Positions 48,773 to 61,700 of a stretch of DNA of 64,000 nt are shown here, piece after piece (positions within the stretch are counted from its first letter, which is position 1; each line of letters begins with the position of its first letter). The translations under genes were made by a program, and so were the position numbers. The notes beneath the pieces were generated by a model that was not told where the DNA came from, made no database searches, and was given only the letters and a program-made list of their open reading frames with translations. Source of the stretch: Antilocapra americana (Eukaryota > Chordata > Mammalia > Artiodactyla > Antilocapridae). The stretch spans positions 4,781,177 through 4,845,176 of the forward strand of contig ML660211.1 in assembly GCA_007570785.1 (NCBI GenBank), given 5' to 3'.

Positions 48773-50437
48773 CCCTGTTCAGTTGCTTAGTCATGTCCAA
48801 CTTTTTGCGACCCCATGGACTGCAGCATGACAGGCCCCACTGGCCTTCAACATTGCCCAGAGCCTGCTCAAATTCATGTCCATTAGTCAGTGATGCCATC
48901 CAACCATCTCATCCTCTGTTGTCCGCTTTTCTTGTGCCTTCAATCTTTACCAGTGAGTCAGTTCTTTGCATCACGTAACCAAAGTATTGGAGCTTCAGCT
49001 TCAGTATGAGTCTTTCAATTAATATTCAAGGTTTATCTCCTTTAGTATTCATTGGTTTCATGTCCTTGCAGTCCAAGGGACTCTCTAGCGTCTTCTCCAG
49101 CACCAGAGTTCAAAAGCGTCAGTTCTTTGATGCTCTGTCTTCTTTATGGTCCAACTCCCACATCCATACATGACTACAGGAAAACCATAGCTTTGACTAG
49201 ATGGACCTTTGCTGGCAAAATAATACCTCTGCTTTGTAATATGCTGTCTAAGTGTGTCATAACTTTGCTTCCAAGGAGCAAGTGTCTTTTAACTTCATGG
49301 CTGCAGTTACCATCTGCAGTAACTTTGGAGCCCAAGAAAAGAAAGTCTGTCATTGTTTCCCATCTAAGTGCCGTAAAGTGATGACACAGATGCCATGGTC
49401 TTCAGTTTTTAAATGCTGAGTTTTAAGCCAGCTTTTTCACTCTCCTCTTTCACCTTCATCAATAGGCTCTTTAGTTCCTCTTTGCTTTCTGACATAAGGG
49501 TGGTGTCATCTGCATATTTGAGGTTATTGATATTTCTCTCCACAATCTTGATTCCAGCTTGTGCTTCTTCCAGCCTGGCATTTCACATGACATACTCTGA
49601 GTATAAGCTAAATAAGCAGAGAGACAATATACAACCTTGACATACTCCTTTCCCAATTATGAACCAGTCTGTTGTTTCATGTCTGATTCTTACTGTTGCA
49701 TCTTGACCTGCATACAGGTTTCTCAGCAGGTGGGTAAGGTCGTCTGGGATTCTCATCTCTTGAAGAATTTTCCACAGTTTGTTGTGATCCACACAGTCTA
49801 AGGCTATAGCATAATCAATGAAGCAGGAGTAGCTTGTTTTCTGGAATTCTGTTGCTTTATCTGTGACCCAGCGGATGTTAGCAATTTGATCTCTGCTTCC
49901 TTTGCCTTTTCTAAATCTTGCTTGAACATCTGGAAGTTCTCAGTTCATGTACTGTTGAAGCCTAGCTTGGAGAATTTTGAACATTACTAGCATGTGAAAT
50001 GAGTGCAGTTGTGAGGTAGTTTGAATAATCTTGTCACTGTCTTTCTTTGAAATTGGAATGAAAACTGACCTTTTCCAGTCCTGTGACTACTGCTGAGTTT
50101 TTCAAATTTGCTGGCATATTGAGTGCACTACTTTTGTGTATCATCTTTTAAGATTTGAAATAGCTTAGCTGGAATTCTATCACTTCCACTAGTTTTGTTC
50201 ACTGTGATGCTTCTTAAGGCCCACTTGACTTTGCACCCCAAAATGTCTGTTTTTTAGGTGAGTGATCACACCATAGTGGTTCTCTGGGTCATTCAGATCT
50301 TTTTGTATAGTTCTGTGTATTCTTGCCACCTCTTCTTAATATATTCTTCTTCTGATAGGTCCATACTATTTCTGTCCTTTATTGTGCCCATTTTTGCATG
50401 AAATGTTCCCTTGGTATCTCTAATTTTAGAGTTTTTT
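48773..50437 (-). mobile_element. BovB, about 1.66 kb, 5'-truncated
   Basis: Antisense BovB from ctgttcagttgcttagtcat (3' end) to ttggtatctctaatttta (5' limit). Minus residues MDHNKLWKILQEMRIPDDLTHL, YAGQDATVRIRHETTDWF and CQGCILSLCLF show RT. Stops and frameshifts break every frame. Confidence 0.95.
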
Positions 50438-51287
50438 TGAGGATAGACTAGCAATTTTATATCAACAAATGAAATTCAAAGTTTTTTTTTTTCAGGTGTC
50501 TACTATGAAGCACTACTGTGAGGTAATACAAAGGTTTAGAGATGAATAATCCATGTCTTCTTCCTCCCACAAACTAGTTTAGGAAGTTCATTTCATCTCT
50601 ACAGGAACATTTTCATCAGCTTATAATCCTGCTGTTACAACTTCTATCAATTATCAATATAAACAACAAAATACTCTCTTGACCCATGACTGTATGTTTC
50701 TCCACACTCAAGCACAATAAAACTCATTCATCAAAAGAAATATCTTTATGTTTTATTTCCAGTTCTTCTCCTTCCATTTTTCTTGAGTGAAACCCAATTA
50801 AGGTTTGCATCAAAATAATGACACTTGATATAATAATTATATCAAGATCCCCAAGAATTCTCATATTCCTAAAATCAATTGTCAGCTGGTTCATTTCAGT
50901 TCCAATAACATTTATATTTATTTATTGGGGTCTTGTTAATACTTCAAAGGAAAGAATATGCTCAAATGTGCCAAATGATATGACTTAAGCTTATGACTTT
51001 ATTTTCCCAGAAAAGAGGAATGTATCTCTCTCAATTCATGAAAGAGTCCTTTATGTCAATATAATTGTGCTAAATTAGGTCCTATGAAACTGCTTTTTAT
51101 AAACAGTCATTTGGACCCTTTGTCCACCAATTAGCTGAACCTTGGCCCCTAAGCCAGTTATTTGCAAAGGCATGTAATGCTGTTAGTTCATCAAAATCTA
51201 TTTTTGGAAATATGAAAATAGTCTTTTTTTTAGATTCATGAACCATAAAACATATGGTTAAATAGATAAGATTCCATTAGGAAGAAG
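50438..51287. other. Unique DNA, no feature seen
   Basis: Nothing recognised. Confidence 0.5.
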
Positions 51288-51338
51288 AAGGGCTTCCCTG
51301 GTGGCTCAGACAGTAAAAAATCTGCCTGCAGTGCGAGT
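51288..51338 (+). mobile_element. Bov-tA head fragment
   Basis: Only the tRNA-like head remains (gggcttccctggtggctcag to tctgcctgcagtgcgag). Confidence 0.88.
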
Positions 51339-51448
51339 AATAGAAGAATAGAGGGAATGGATAGTATAGTGTGGTCATGACAGTTTTAGATACATTTTCC
51401 CTTATTGGTGAGGGTTTTATCACATACAAGCATATCAAATCTTGGTGA

Positions 51449-51663
51449 AGTGAAGTGAAAATGTTAGTTGCTCAGTCGTACTCAACTCTGTGTGACTCCA
51501 TGGACTGTAGCCCACCAGGCTCCTCTGTCCGTGAAATTCTCCAGACAAGAATACTGAAGTGGATAGCTATTACCACTCCAGCGGATCTTCCTGACCCAGG
51601 GATCGAACCCAGGTCTCCTGCTTTGTAGGCAGATTCTTTACTATCTGAGCCACCAGGGAAGCC
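51449..51663 (-). mobile_element. Bov-tA SINE
   Basis: Reverse complement of a full Bov-tA, gttagttgctcagtcgtact to gagccaccagggaagcc, in good condition, 110 bp from the opposite-strand head fragment. Confidence 0.95.
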
Positions 51664-52072
51664 TGTTTATTGTAATAGTTAACTTGCATTTTTATTGTTA
51701 ATTAGTTCATTTTTTCATCTTTATTTTATAATAAAATTTTACCAACTACATAGTGTTCTTCTGGATAGGATATTATTCTGGTCTCAGTTTGCCAAATTTC
51801 TACTCCAGACATTAAACCAGTAATTTATTTTTCATTCAAGCCATCATTAATCATCAGTACCCTCAAAAGCTGAATAAGTAAGCTAGAACTTGCCCAGCAC
51901 CTCTCTTCAGTAAAATTTCTCCTGCTGTCCCTTGCTAAATAATCTCATGGCATCCTGTGTATATTCATAACACAGTGTGCATGCTGGTGATTATTCATCT
52001 TTGATGACTTTTCCCACTGGTCACCAAGCATAATGACTGTGACTTCTTACCACTCTATCATTAGTACCCACT
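51664..52072. other. Unique DNA, no feature seen
   Basis: Nothing recognised. Confidence 0.5.
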
Positions 52073-52735
52073 TGTATTAGTTTCCTAGGGCTCTTGTAAT
52101 AAATGATCACAAACTTGGTGGCATAAAGGAATAGAAGTTTATTAACTAACAGTTCTGGAGCCTAGAAGTCCGAAATCAAGGTGTCATGCTGTCGCTAAAA
52201 TATACAAAGAACACATAGCTGATCTTCTTATAGATTCTGGTGGTTAGTGGCAGTCCTTGGTATTCCTTAACTTGTTAGATAAATTACTTCAGTTTCTGCC
52301 TTTGTTGGGGCTTCTCTGGTTGCTCAGAAGGTAGAGAATCTGCCTGCAGTGAGGAAACTTGGGTTCGATCCCTGGGTCAGGAAGATCCCCTGGAGAAAGG
52401 CATGACAACCCACTCCAGTATTCTTGCCTGGAAAATCCCATGGATGGAGGAGCCTGGTGGGTTACAGTCCAGAGGGTCATAAAGAGTTGGACATAACTGA
52501 ATGACTATCACACACTGCCTTTGTCATCACATGGCATTTTCCTCATATGTCTTTGTCTCCAAATGTCTCTCTTGTAATAGGAATACCAACCACTGGAATC
52601 AAAATAATCCATTTGAACCTCATTTCCAAAGCTCTTTTCCAAAATAATTTCACATTCATGGGTACCAGAGGTTAAGACCTGGATATATACTCTTAGGTCA
52701 CATTATTCAACCCAGCACCCAATAGTGTCTGGAAC
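52073..52735 (+). repeat. Old mammalian interspersed repeat split by a SINE, family not assigned
   Basis: Same family as 17100-17445: tgtattagtttcctagggct, acagttctggagcctagaag, ccgaaatcaaggtgtcatg, ttctggtggttagtggcag, then after the SINE tcatcacatggcattttcc and tcacattattcaacccagc. The order fits one element. Confidence 0.65.
52296..52524 (+). mobile_element. Bov-tA SINE nested in the old repeat, exact 10-bp duplication
   Basis: Body 52306-52514. ctgcctttgt at 52296-52305 and 52515-52524 is identical and belongs to the older repeat. Confidence 0.95.
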
Positions 52736-53734
52736 ATAGGAAGAGCTTAGAAAATGATATTGACTACAGACTGAATGACTTTTTATTCCTATGGATACTG
52801 AAATACATTCCATATAACCAGAAAAAGTCTAATAAATGAATAAAATGAGCTATATACTTTAATTGCAACTCACATGGAGAAGGGATTCCTTCATGATTTA
52901 TGCTAAGATATGTCAATTCCATCTCTATTTGCACTTTTATTATAAAGGAACATTTGTACCTGAGAATTTTTACTAGTCAACTCTTAATAATTATATACAC
53001 ACTTATATATGCCCATATAATTAATGTACAGTCATATATATGTAAACAGATTCTTTTTTAAAGTACTACTGTGACCTTTGAGTTCAGAATTGACTTAGTG
53101 AAGTAAAGGCCAAAGCAAGAACTTTAGTCTGCTGCCTTTTTCTAGGTGAGAGTTGGTGAGTTAGACCAAATTAATCATCTTGAATTTGGTGAGAAGTGGA
53201 TAGTTTGTGCATACAGTGCAAGATATTGATAAATGTGAAGGTAAAACAAGAAAGAGAATTGCGAAAGATGGCGCTGGATGCTCTAAGTAAATGCAATGAT
53301 GAAGTCATTTACTTAGAAAAGGAGGACTTTAGAATAATGTTTCTGGGGGTAGAAAATCAAGATTTAAATTTTTCATTTATTGAGTTTAAAATTTGTAAGA
53401 TTTCCAAGTAGAGAAATTCGGAAGATGTTTAGGTATTGCAGCATAAAGTCCAGCAAAGAAATCCAAGCTGAAAATACAAACTTGTAAGTCATCATTATAA
53501 AGATGTCATTTTAAGGCCATGATGCTAGATAAGGTCATCAGAAAGGTTAATGTCAACAGAGCAAAACAGAGGTCAAGACTCAGCCTTGTGTCACACCAAT
53601 GCTTAGAACCAGAGATGAGGATAAGCAAACAAACAAGACTGAGAAAAAACAGTTAGTAAATGAAATAGAGAGTGTGGCATCCTACAATGCAAGTTCATTC
53701 TAAGCATGCCTAATCTCTTCAATAATTTTCATAC
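52736..53734. other. Unique DNA, no feature seen
   Basis: No repeat recognised. A 71-codon open stretch at 53196-53411 has no recognisable homology. Confidence 0.5.
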
Positions 53735-53975
53735 AATTTGTTAATATTTTTGAGGACTTCTGCAATTGTATTCAGTCTGTTATCTTTGTGTTTTTGTGGT
53801 ATTTTTTTTTCTGGTCTTGATATCAACTCAATAGTAGTCTTGTAGAAATAATCTGAAGTGATCTGATAATTCTCTTCAAATTTTCAATATGATCTAAGAG
53901 CAAATATTAACTCTTCTTTATATGTTTGGTAGAATTCCACTGTCTGGTCCTAGACTTTTGTTTGCTGGGGGTATG
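53735..53975 (-). mobile_element. Ancient L1 ORF2 fragment
   Basis: Antisense L1 text: tttttgaggacttctgcaatt, ctcaatagtagtcttgtag, aactcttctttatatgtttgg, tagaattccactgtctggtcc. Confidence 0.72.
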
Positions 53976-53984
53976 TTATATAAA

Positions 53985-54062
53985 AATATTGAATCAATAT
54001 GTTGTATACTTGAAACTAATGTAATATTGTAAGTCAACTCTATTTTAATTAAAAAAGAAAAA
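53985..54062 (+). mobile_element. L1 3'-terminal fragment
   Basis: gttgtatacttgaaactaatg, then tgtaagtcaactctatttt and A-rich tail, the usual L1 terminus, in the opposite orientation to the neighbour. Confidence 0.7.
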
Positions 54063-54522
54063 ATAATTCTCATATATCTCAAATTATAGACCTGTCCTCA
54101 TTTTTAACAAAGAATGATAGCCTCTTGTTTTCATTGCCTTTCCTAAATTTTAGTATCCAGAATTAAGCAGGTTTCAAAATTCATTTTGACAGTGCAATGT
54201 ATAGTGAGGTTATCAATTCCCATGATAAGCACACTATAACTTTATTAATGCTGTCTAGGATTAAATTAGCTTCTGCTAGTTTGTCATATTATTTACTTTG
54301 ATTAACTGAAAATCCCCAAATCTTTGGCAGATGAACTGCTTTCAAGCCAAGGTTCCTTCATTTGTTAATTTTTACTATTGATTTCTAGAAATTATATCCA
54401 GAAATTTGTGTTTATCCTTATTCAGTATCACTGTTTGGTTTTAGCCAATTTAGCCTTTCAAATGACTCCTAATTCTTGATTCATCAATCAAATAAAATAG
54501 CTATCATTTAACTGGATGTCAT
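54063..54522. other. Unique DNA, no feature seen
   Basis: Nothing recognised. Confidence 0.5.
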
Positions 54523-54768
54523 ATCCAAATTGGCTTCCCAGGTGGTGCAGTGGTAAAGACTCTGCCTATCAATGCAGGAGGCATAAGAGAAACAGATTCC
54601 ATCCTTGGGTCAAGAAGATCCCCTTTAGTAGGAAAGGGCACCCGACTCTGATATCCTTGCCTGGAAAATTCCATGTACAGAGGACTCTTGCGGACTACAG
54701 TCTATGGGGGCCACCAAGAGTCAAAACGTGATTGAGAGAGCATACAGACACACACACACATCCAAATT
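54523..54768 (+). mobile_element. Bov-tA SINE with exact 9-bp duplication
   Basis: Body 54532-54759, ending in a (CA) run that grew from the tail. atccaaatt at 54523-54531 and 54760-54768. Confidence 0.93.
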
Positions 54769-55130
54769 TGTTGATGATGCACTATTTTCTTCTCCAATTC
54801 ACTGATGAAAATCATGAGAAGAGATGAGGTCTGTGGCTTTTAGAAATCTTGATACAGAAAAATACTAATTTTCCATGCCATTGTTAAGAAGTGATATTTC
54901 TCAATGATGGTATTGGTATTTGTGAAGCATTTATAAAATCAAAGTCCCAGTTTTATTCTTTCTTTAAGAAATAATAATGTTTATGATGGCATGAATAAGA
55001 AAAATAAAGACCTAATAAAATCATTTCTTCCATGTAGCATAGTTAAGAAATATTTAGCCATTATTGACTGATATTAGCTGTATGTGCTTACTTAGATAGT
55101 CATTTAATCCTTAGTGAAACTCTGGGCCAG
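54769..55130. other. Unique DNA, no feature seen
   Basis: Nothing recognised. Confidence 0.5.
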
Positions 55131-55345
55131 GGGCTTCCTTGATGGCTCAGCAGGTAAAAATCCACCTGAAATGCAGGAGACACAGGAAACTGTATTCATT
55201 TCCTGAGTTGGGAAGATTCCCTGGAGGAGGACATGCCAACCCACTCCAATGTTCTTGCCTGGAAAATCCCATGGATAGAGGAGTTTGGTGGGCTACAGTC
55301 CTTGGGGTCACAAAGGGCCCCATACTACTGAAGTGATTAAATATG
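55131..55345 (+). mobile_element. Bov-tA SINE
   Basis: ggggcttccttgatggctcag through gatggctacagtcc-type tail near gggctacagtccttggggtc. Head somewhat diverged. Confidence 0.92.
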
Positions 55346-55789
55346 CACAGGAAAGTCTAGGCTAGATAGTATTGACATCTTCATGTTACAGAAAAGGAAG
55401 ATGAGATTTAGGGAAGTCAGTATCATACCTCTTCAACTAGTTATCAACACTCAGAATGTGGAGTTGATGTACCACTCAGGTATCCAACTCCAGAGCTCCA
55501 GTCCTAATCCAGTGGGCCATTTTACGTCCATACAAATAATTCTTTCTAAAGGGGTCAGTGTAAAATTAAAGCCATAAAGAATCTCTTACCTGACACAGTT
55601 AATGTAAACATTTTCAATGATATACTATCAGATTTTGAATATATATCTTTATTTAGACATTAAAAATAATTCTTGCTCTAGAATTGATTTTGAAATATAT
55701 TTTTCATTACTGGAAAACATACCTTGAACACATTCCCATGTCAAAGAGTATAGAACTATATCATTTGTTGTAATAACTGCATAACTTAT
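55346..55789. other. Unique DNA with a possible MIR3/L2-type relic
   Basis: About 55375-55530 (gttacagaaaaggaagatgag, ccaactccagagctccagt) resembles an old mammalian-wide core. Low confidence. Confidence 0.4.
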
Positions 55790-56527
55790 ACTGATTTTGG
55801 TATTGACCATCTGTGATGTCCATGTGTAGAGTCTTCTCTTGTATTTTTGGAAGAGGGTGTTTGCTATGACCAATGCGTTCTCTTGGCAAAACTCTATTAG
55901 CCTTTACCCTGTTTCATTCGGTATTCTAAGGCCAAATTTTACTGTTACTCCATGTCTTTCTTGACTTCCTACTTTTGCATTTCAGTCCCCTATAATGAAA
56001 AGCACATCTTTTTGGAGTGTTAGTTCTAGAAGTTCTTGCAGGTCTTCATAAAACTGTTCAACTTCAGCTTCTTCAGCATTACTGGTCGGGGCATAGACTT
56101 GGATTACTGTGATATTGAATGGTGCCTCGGAAACTAACGGAGATCATTCTGTCATTTTTGAGATTACATCTAAGTACTGCTTGGGATTCCCAGGTGGCTC
56201 ACATGGTAAAGTGTCTGCCTGCAGTGTAGGCGACCAGGATTTGATCCCTGGGTTGGGAAGATCCACTGGAGAAGGAAATGTCAACCCACTCCAGTACTCT
56301 TGCCTAGAAAATTCCATGGATGGAGGCTTCTGGTAGGCTCCAGTCCATGGGGTTGCAAAGAGTTGGACATGACTGAGCGACTTTGCTTTCCAAGTACTGC
56401 ATTTCTGACTCTTTTGTTGACTATAATGGCTACTCCATTTCTTCTAAGGGATTCTTGGTAGATATAATGGTCATCTGAGTTAAATTCACCCATTCCAGTT
56501 AATTTTAGTTCACTGATTCCTAGAACT
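55790..56527 (-). mobile_element. BovB 5' part, inverted relative to its own 3' part
   Basis: Antisense BovB endonuclease region: ctattagcctttaccctgtttc, tttgcatttcagtcccctata, ttcagcattactggtcgggg, ttggattactgtgatattgaatgg, and after a nested SINE ttgttgactataatggctactcc and catctgagttaaattcacc. On the minus strand this encodes the AP-endonuclease-like N-terminal part of the BovB protein, with breaks. It meets the plus-strand part of the same element at about 56527. Confidence 0.93.
56172..56400 (+). mobile_element. Bov-tA SINE nested in BovB, exact 9-bp duplication
   Basis: Body 56181-56391. aagtactgc at 56172-56180 and 56392-56400, and the BovB text runs on across it. Confidence 0.96.
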
Positions 56528-58775
56528 ATACACATAGACATCACCAGATGGTCAACACTGAAATCAGATTGATTGTATTCTTTGTATCCAAAGATGGAGA
56601 AGGTCTATACAGTCAGCAAAAACAACACTGGGAGCTGACTGTGGCTCAGATCATGAACTGTGTATTGCCAAATTCAGACTGAAATTGAAGAAAGTAGTGA
56701 AAACCATTAGATCATGCAGTTATGATCTAAATCTAATCCCTTATGATTGTACAGTGGAAGTGACAAATAGAATCAAGGGATTAGATTTGATAGAGTGCCT
56801 GAAGAACTGTGGATGGAGGTTTGTGACATTGTACAGGAGACAGGGATCAAGATCATCCCCAAATAAAAGAAATGCAAAAAAGCAAAATAGCTGTCTTTAG
56901 AGGCCTTACAAATAGCTGTGAAAAGAAGAGAAGTGAAAAGCAAAGGAGAAAAGGAGAGATATATCTATTTGAATGCAGAGTTCCAAAGAATAGCAGGAGA
57001 GATAAGAAAGCCTTCCTCAGCGATCAGTGCAAAGAAATAGAGGAAAACAACAGAATGGGAAAGACTAGAGATCTCTTCAAGAAAATTAGAGATACCAAGA
57101 GAACATTTCATGCAAAGATGGGCTAAATAAAGGATAGAAATGGTATGGACCTAACAGAAGCAGAACATATTAGTAGGTGGCAAGAATACACAGAAGAACT
57201 ATACATAAAAGATCTTTATGACCCAGATAATCACAATGGTGTGATCACTCACCTAGAGCCAGACATTCTGGAATTCGAAGTCAAGTGGGCCTTAGAAAGC
57301 ATTGCTACAAACAACGCTAGTGGAGGTGATGGATTTCCAGTTGAACTATTTTAAATCCTAAAAGGTGATGCTGTGAAAGTGCTACACTCAATAAGCTAGC
57401 AGATTTGGAAAACTCATCAGTGGTCACAGGACTGGAAAAGGTCAGTTTTCATTTGGTCCCAAAGAAAGGCAATGCCAAAGAATGTTCAAACTACTGCACA
57501 ATTGCACTCATCTCACGTGCTAGTAAAGTAATGCTCAAAATTCTCCAAGCCAGGTTTCAGCAGTACATTAACTGTGAACCTGCAGAAGTTCAAGTTGGAT
57601 TTAGAAAAGGCAGAGGAACCAGAGATCAGATTGCCACCATCTGCTGGATCATCAAAAAAGCAAGAGAGTTCCAGAAAAACATCTGTTTCTGGTCCATTGA
57701 CTATGCCAAAGCCTTTGACTGTGTGAATCACAATAAACTGTAAAAAATTCTGAAAGAGATGGAAATACCAGGCCACCAGACCTTCCTCTTGAGAAATCAG
57801 TATGCAGGTCAGGAAGTAAAGGCTAGAACTGGACATGTAATAACAGACTAGTTCTAAATAAGGAAAGGAGTACTTCAAGATTGTATATTGTCACCATGCT
57901 TATTTAACTTATACGTAGAGTACATTATGAGAAATGCTGGGCTGGAAGAAGCACAAGCTGGAATCAAGATTGGTGGGAGAAATAGCAATAACTTCAGATA
58001 TGCAGATGACACCACCCTTATGGCAGAAAGTGAAGAACTAATGAGCCTTTTGATGAAAGTGAAAGAGGAGAGTGAAAATGTTGGCTTAAAACTCAACATT
58101 CAGAAAACTAAGATCATGGCATCTGGTCCCATCACTTCACAGCAAATAGATTGGGAAACAATGGAAACAGTGAGAGACTATTTTTGGGAGGCTCCAAAAT
58201 CTCTGCAGATGGTGACTACAGTCATGAAATTAAAGGATGCTTACTCATTGGAAGAAAAGCTATGACCAACCTAGACAGAAAATTCAAAAGCAGAGACATT
58301 ACTTTGCCAACAAAGTTCTGTCTAGTTAAGGCTATGGTTTTTCCAATAGTCATGTATGGATGTGAGAGTTGCACTATAAAGAAAGTTGAGCGCCGAAGAA
58401 TTGATGCTTTTGAACTGTGGTGTTGAAGAAGACTCTTGAGAGTCCCTTGGGCTTCAAAGATATCCACCCAGTCTATCCTAAAGGAAATCAGCCCTGAATA
58501 TTCAGTGGAATGACTGATCCTGAAGCTGAAACTCTAATACTTTTGCCACTTGATGTGAAGCGCTGACTTGTTTGAAAAGACCCTGATATTGGGAAAGACT
58601 GAAGGCAGGAGGAGAAGGGGATGATGGAGGATGAGATGATTGGATGGCATCACCAACTCTAAGGACATGAGTTTGAGTAGACTCCGGGACTTAGTGATGG
58701 ACAGGGAGACCTGGCATGCTGTAGTCCATGGGGTTGCAAAGAGTCAGACACAACTGAGCGACATAACTGAAGTGA
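56528..58775 (+). mobile_element. BovB main part: linker, reverse transcriptase and 3' end
   Basis: Sense BovB, about 2.25 kb. Residues follow BovB RT in order: KKVVKTIRSCSYDLN (56685), ALISRASKVMLKILQARFQQY, VGFRKGRGTRDQIA, WSIDYAKAFDCVNHNKL (motif A, about 57690), a stop at 57741, LRNQYAGQEVKARTG, then an intact YADD box at 57999-58010 in another frame, and LNIQKTKIMASGPITS. The 3' UTR ends near gcgacataactgaagtgaact. At least three frameshifts or stops, so inactive. With the inverted part it covers most of a BovB (about 3.2 kb when full). Confidence 0.95.
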
Positions 58776-58789
58776 ACTTATACTGAAAG

Positions 58790-61700
58790 GATGAGTCATT
58801 ATTTTGGCAATCTTTTATCACTTGTGTTTCTAAATTTTAAAGATGATAAATATAGTCCATTACAAAATTATAGCTATCATGATATAGTGGTTTGGAATCA
58901 CATTGCTTAAATTTTAAATCAGAGTGCTCCATGAAATACTTAGATTTTGTTAAACTTCATGTTGCTTATGATAAAAAAATATAGTAAAAGTACTCATTTC
59001 ATAGAGACGATGTGTGGATAAATTAAGAGAGTACCAAAAGAAGTTTAGAATAGTGCCTGAATGACTAATAACTATTATTTTTACACTTAGGTATGTGCAA
59101 ATCATTTCATTATTTTTGTAGACTAAGTCCCTGAAGGTGATCTTTGGGGAATATAAAATATTTATTTTCAAATCAAACAATATTTGGTATATATGTGAAA
59201 TTTCTCTCCAGAAATATTTTACTAGAGTTTATTAAATCTTTACAATGGGGAAACACATTTAATTACATTGTTTTAGATCAGAGTTTTCAGTTTTCATTAC
59301 TTAAAATAAGAAAAGACATTTAATGCTTGATTTTCCTTGAACCGATTTTTAAATCATTTATCCCTGCATTTCCTCTTGAAAAAAATTAAGCTTTCTAATT
59401 CCTATTTCAGGTCGAACTAAAAACAGTAGTCTTCTATTTTTTAAGATCCAATTTTCATGGCTACTTTTATGTAACCCTCTTCTGATAGCATAAAAATAAA
59501 AATTCCAGATGAAAGTAATGTTAAGCAGTTCACAAAGAATTTGAGGTCAAGAGCATTTCATCAATAATGTGGAATGATATGATCTTTTCATACTAATTAA
59601 GTGACTACTTTAGAGCTGACTACATGTGTTTCAAGAGTCTCTGACCCCTGTACTCCTATAAGCCAGTTAAGTATGCTACTAATAATGTTTTTCGACTGTT
59701 CCACCAAGAAAATTCTAGGATTGAGTATATGAGAATCAAGAGTTTAGTTTATTAGAAAGTTAGAGGCCATCAAACCAGTCCTGAATCACAGTATATCAGT
59801 TTAAAGGGAAGATCAGTTATAATGTTGTGAATAAGCTAATATTTCACTATTAACCTAAGGGAAATTTATGCCCTTGTAAATTTATGCTTAACTCAATCAT
59901 CTTTGTTTTCTCATATATGGAAGAGTAGCTATACACAAATGTATTTCATTATCTGAGAATTATATATTTATAAAAATTACATATTCATATTGATGCTCCT
60001 CAGTGATGTCAATGATTTATATTGTTCTTCCTTCTCTGTCAGATGAACTTCCCTTTGAACATTGTTTAAGTATCAGTACACAAATATTTTAAGCATTTTT
60101 TATGTGAAATGTATACTTTTACTCCAAACATCACAATCATACTTTACCAGGAAAATGAATTTCTTTATCCTCATAGTAACAATGATTTTATGCTGAAATT
60201 CCAATTGTAATTGCCATACTTCCTGGAGCCTTGGAGTTACTAAGTAACAGAGGACCTCAGTGTTAGGTTTTGTATTATTTTTATCTTATGAAATATATAA
60301 GAGAAGCAATGACAATATAGTTTTTAAAAAATGTAACTTTGTTTTGAAACTTAATATGTAATGGAAATGCATTGAAGTGTAGTGACCAAGTTAAAACAAA
60401 CATTCTGGATATTGATACCTGAGATTTGAGTCTTAGCCCCATTATTTACTATGTGTGTGATGTTACTTAATTGTTCCGGGCTTCAATTTCCTCATTTGCA
60501 AAATTGAGATAACTATAACTACTTCATGAGCTTATTGTAAGGACTAAATGAATTCATACATGTAAAACAGTTATAACAACAACTTGCACCTAGTAATAAA
60601 TTAATAGTTCATAGTATTATTTTTATTAATGTATGCAATTTAGGAGAGTTTAGTGATTATCTATAAGAATCAATAATAGTTAATATCTATTTATTAACAA
60701 TTTAAGAAGAACCTCTTCACAAATATTAGATATCACATTATCCTTTGAACTCAGTGTTCTTATATTCACTATATAGAAATCAAGGGAAATAAAGTTTGAA
60801 AATTGAGTAATTTTTTCATGCTAAATAGATGTAAAATGGAAGAGCTAGGGCATATTCCCAAGGCTATATGATTTAAATTTATTTCAGTATTCATGCTTTA
60901 TTTTTCTCACTAGCAAACAGTGATTTACTCTCTAGTACTATAAAATATATACTAAAATTGCTAACAGATATGAATCTTGCATAATTGATACTGAGTTCGT
61001 TATTCTCTAGAAATTTATAGGGGAGGCAGAGAAAACATTTAGAACTTACTAGCTCATCCTAAGAGGTTTGTAGTTCAAAGGTAACTGCAATTTTATAAGG
61101 AATATATCATGTCAGAACTTACAAGATTTCTTCCTTCTGGGTGTGCCCATAATTATAAATGCCATATTATTGCAATCCTAAGTTAGGAAATAATGTCTTC
61201 AATTAATCAGAAATCATGTTATACTGCTATTTTTACACTTAACAAGAAACTGAGACTCTCCTGAATCTCATGGCCCACTAAAAATATAAAAACAAAACAA
61301 AACCACCAAGAGAATTACTTTGTGAAGGGCCTCATACAAAGCACCCAGTTAGATATTTTCCTGGTCAAAATGAGATGAATAGGGAAAAAAATGGGATCCA
61401 TCCCAGGGATGGATGTGTGCCAATCTACTAATTTCAAGAGGCTCCTTTCATTTCCCTGTTCCACCTGCACCACTGCGAAGACACAAATCAATACTGTATC
61501 TATTCTGAGCTGTCAGTTCGCCAAACCCAAGTGATGAAAGCACTTGAGAAAATTCAGAAGGAGGCTGGGTCCACATGACTACAGTGAACTGGAATGGCTG
61601 CAGTACTCGCTCTGCCTGGATTGGGTTGGGGTGACTCACTGGCACAGCTTGAGCCTCAAGATCCAGAATGACGTGCATGCATGTGGACTTCACAACCTGG

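Noticed and set aside
55790..58775. Reading the two BovB arms as two unrelated insertions
   Set aside because: The arms meet at the same consensus position with a short overlap and cover complementary parts of the element, so a single inverted insertion is simpler.
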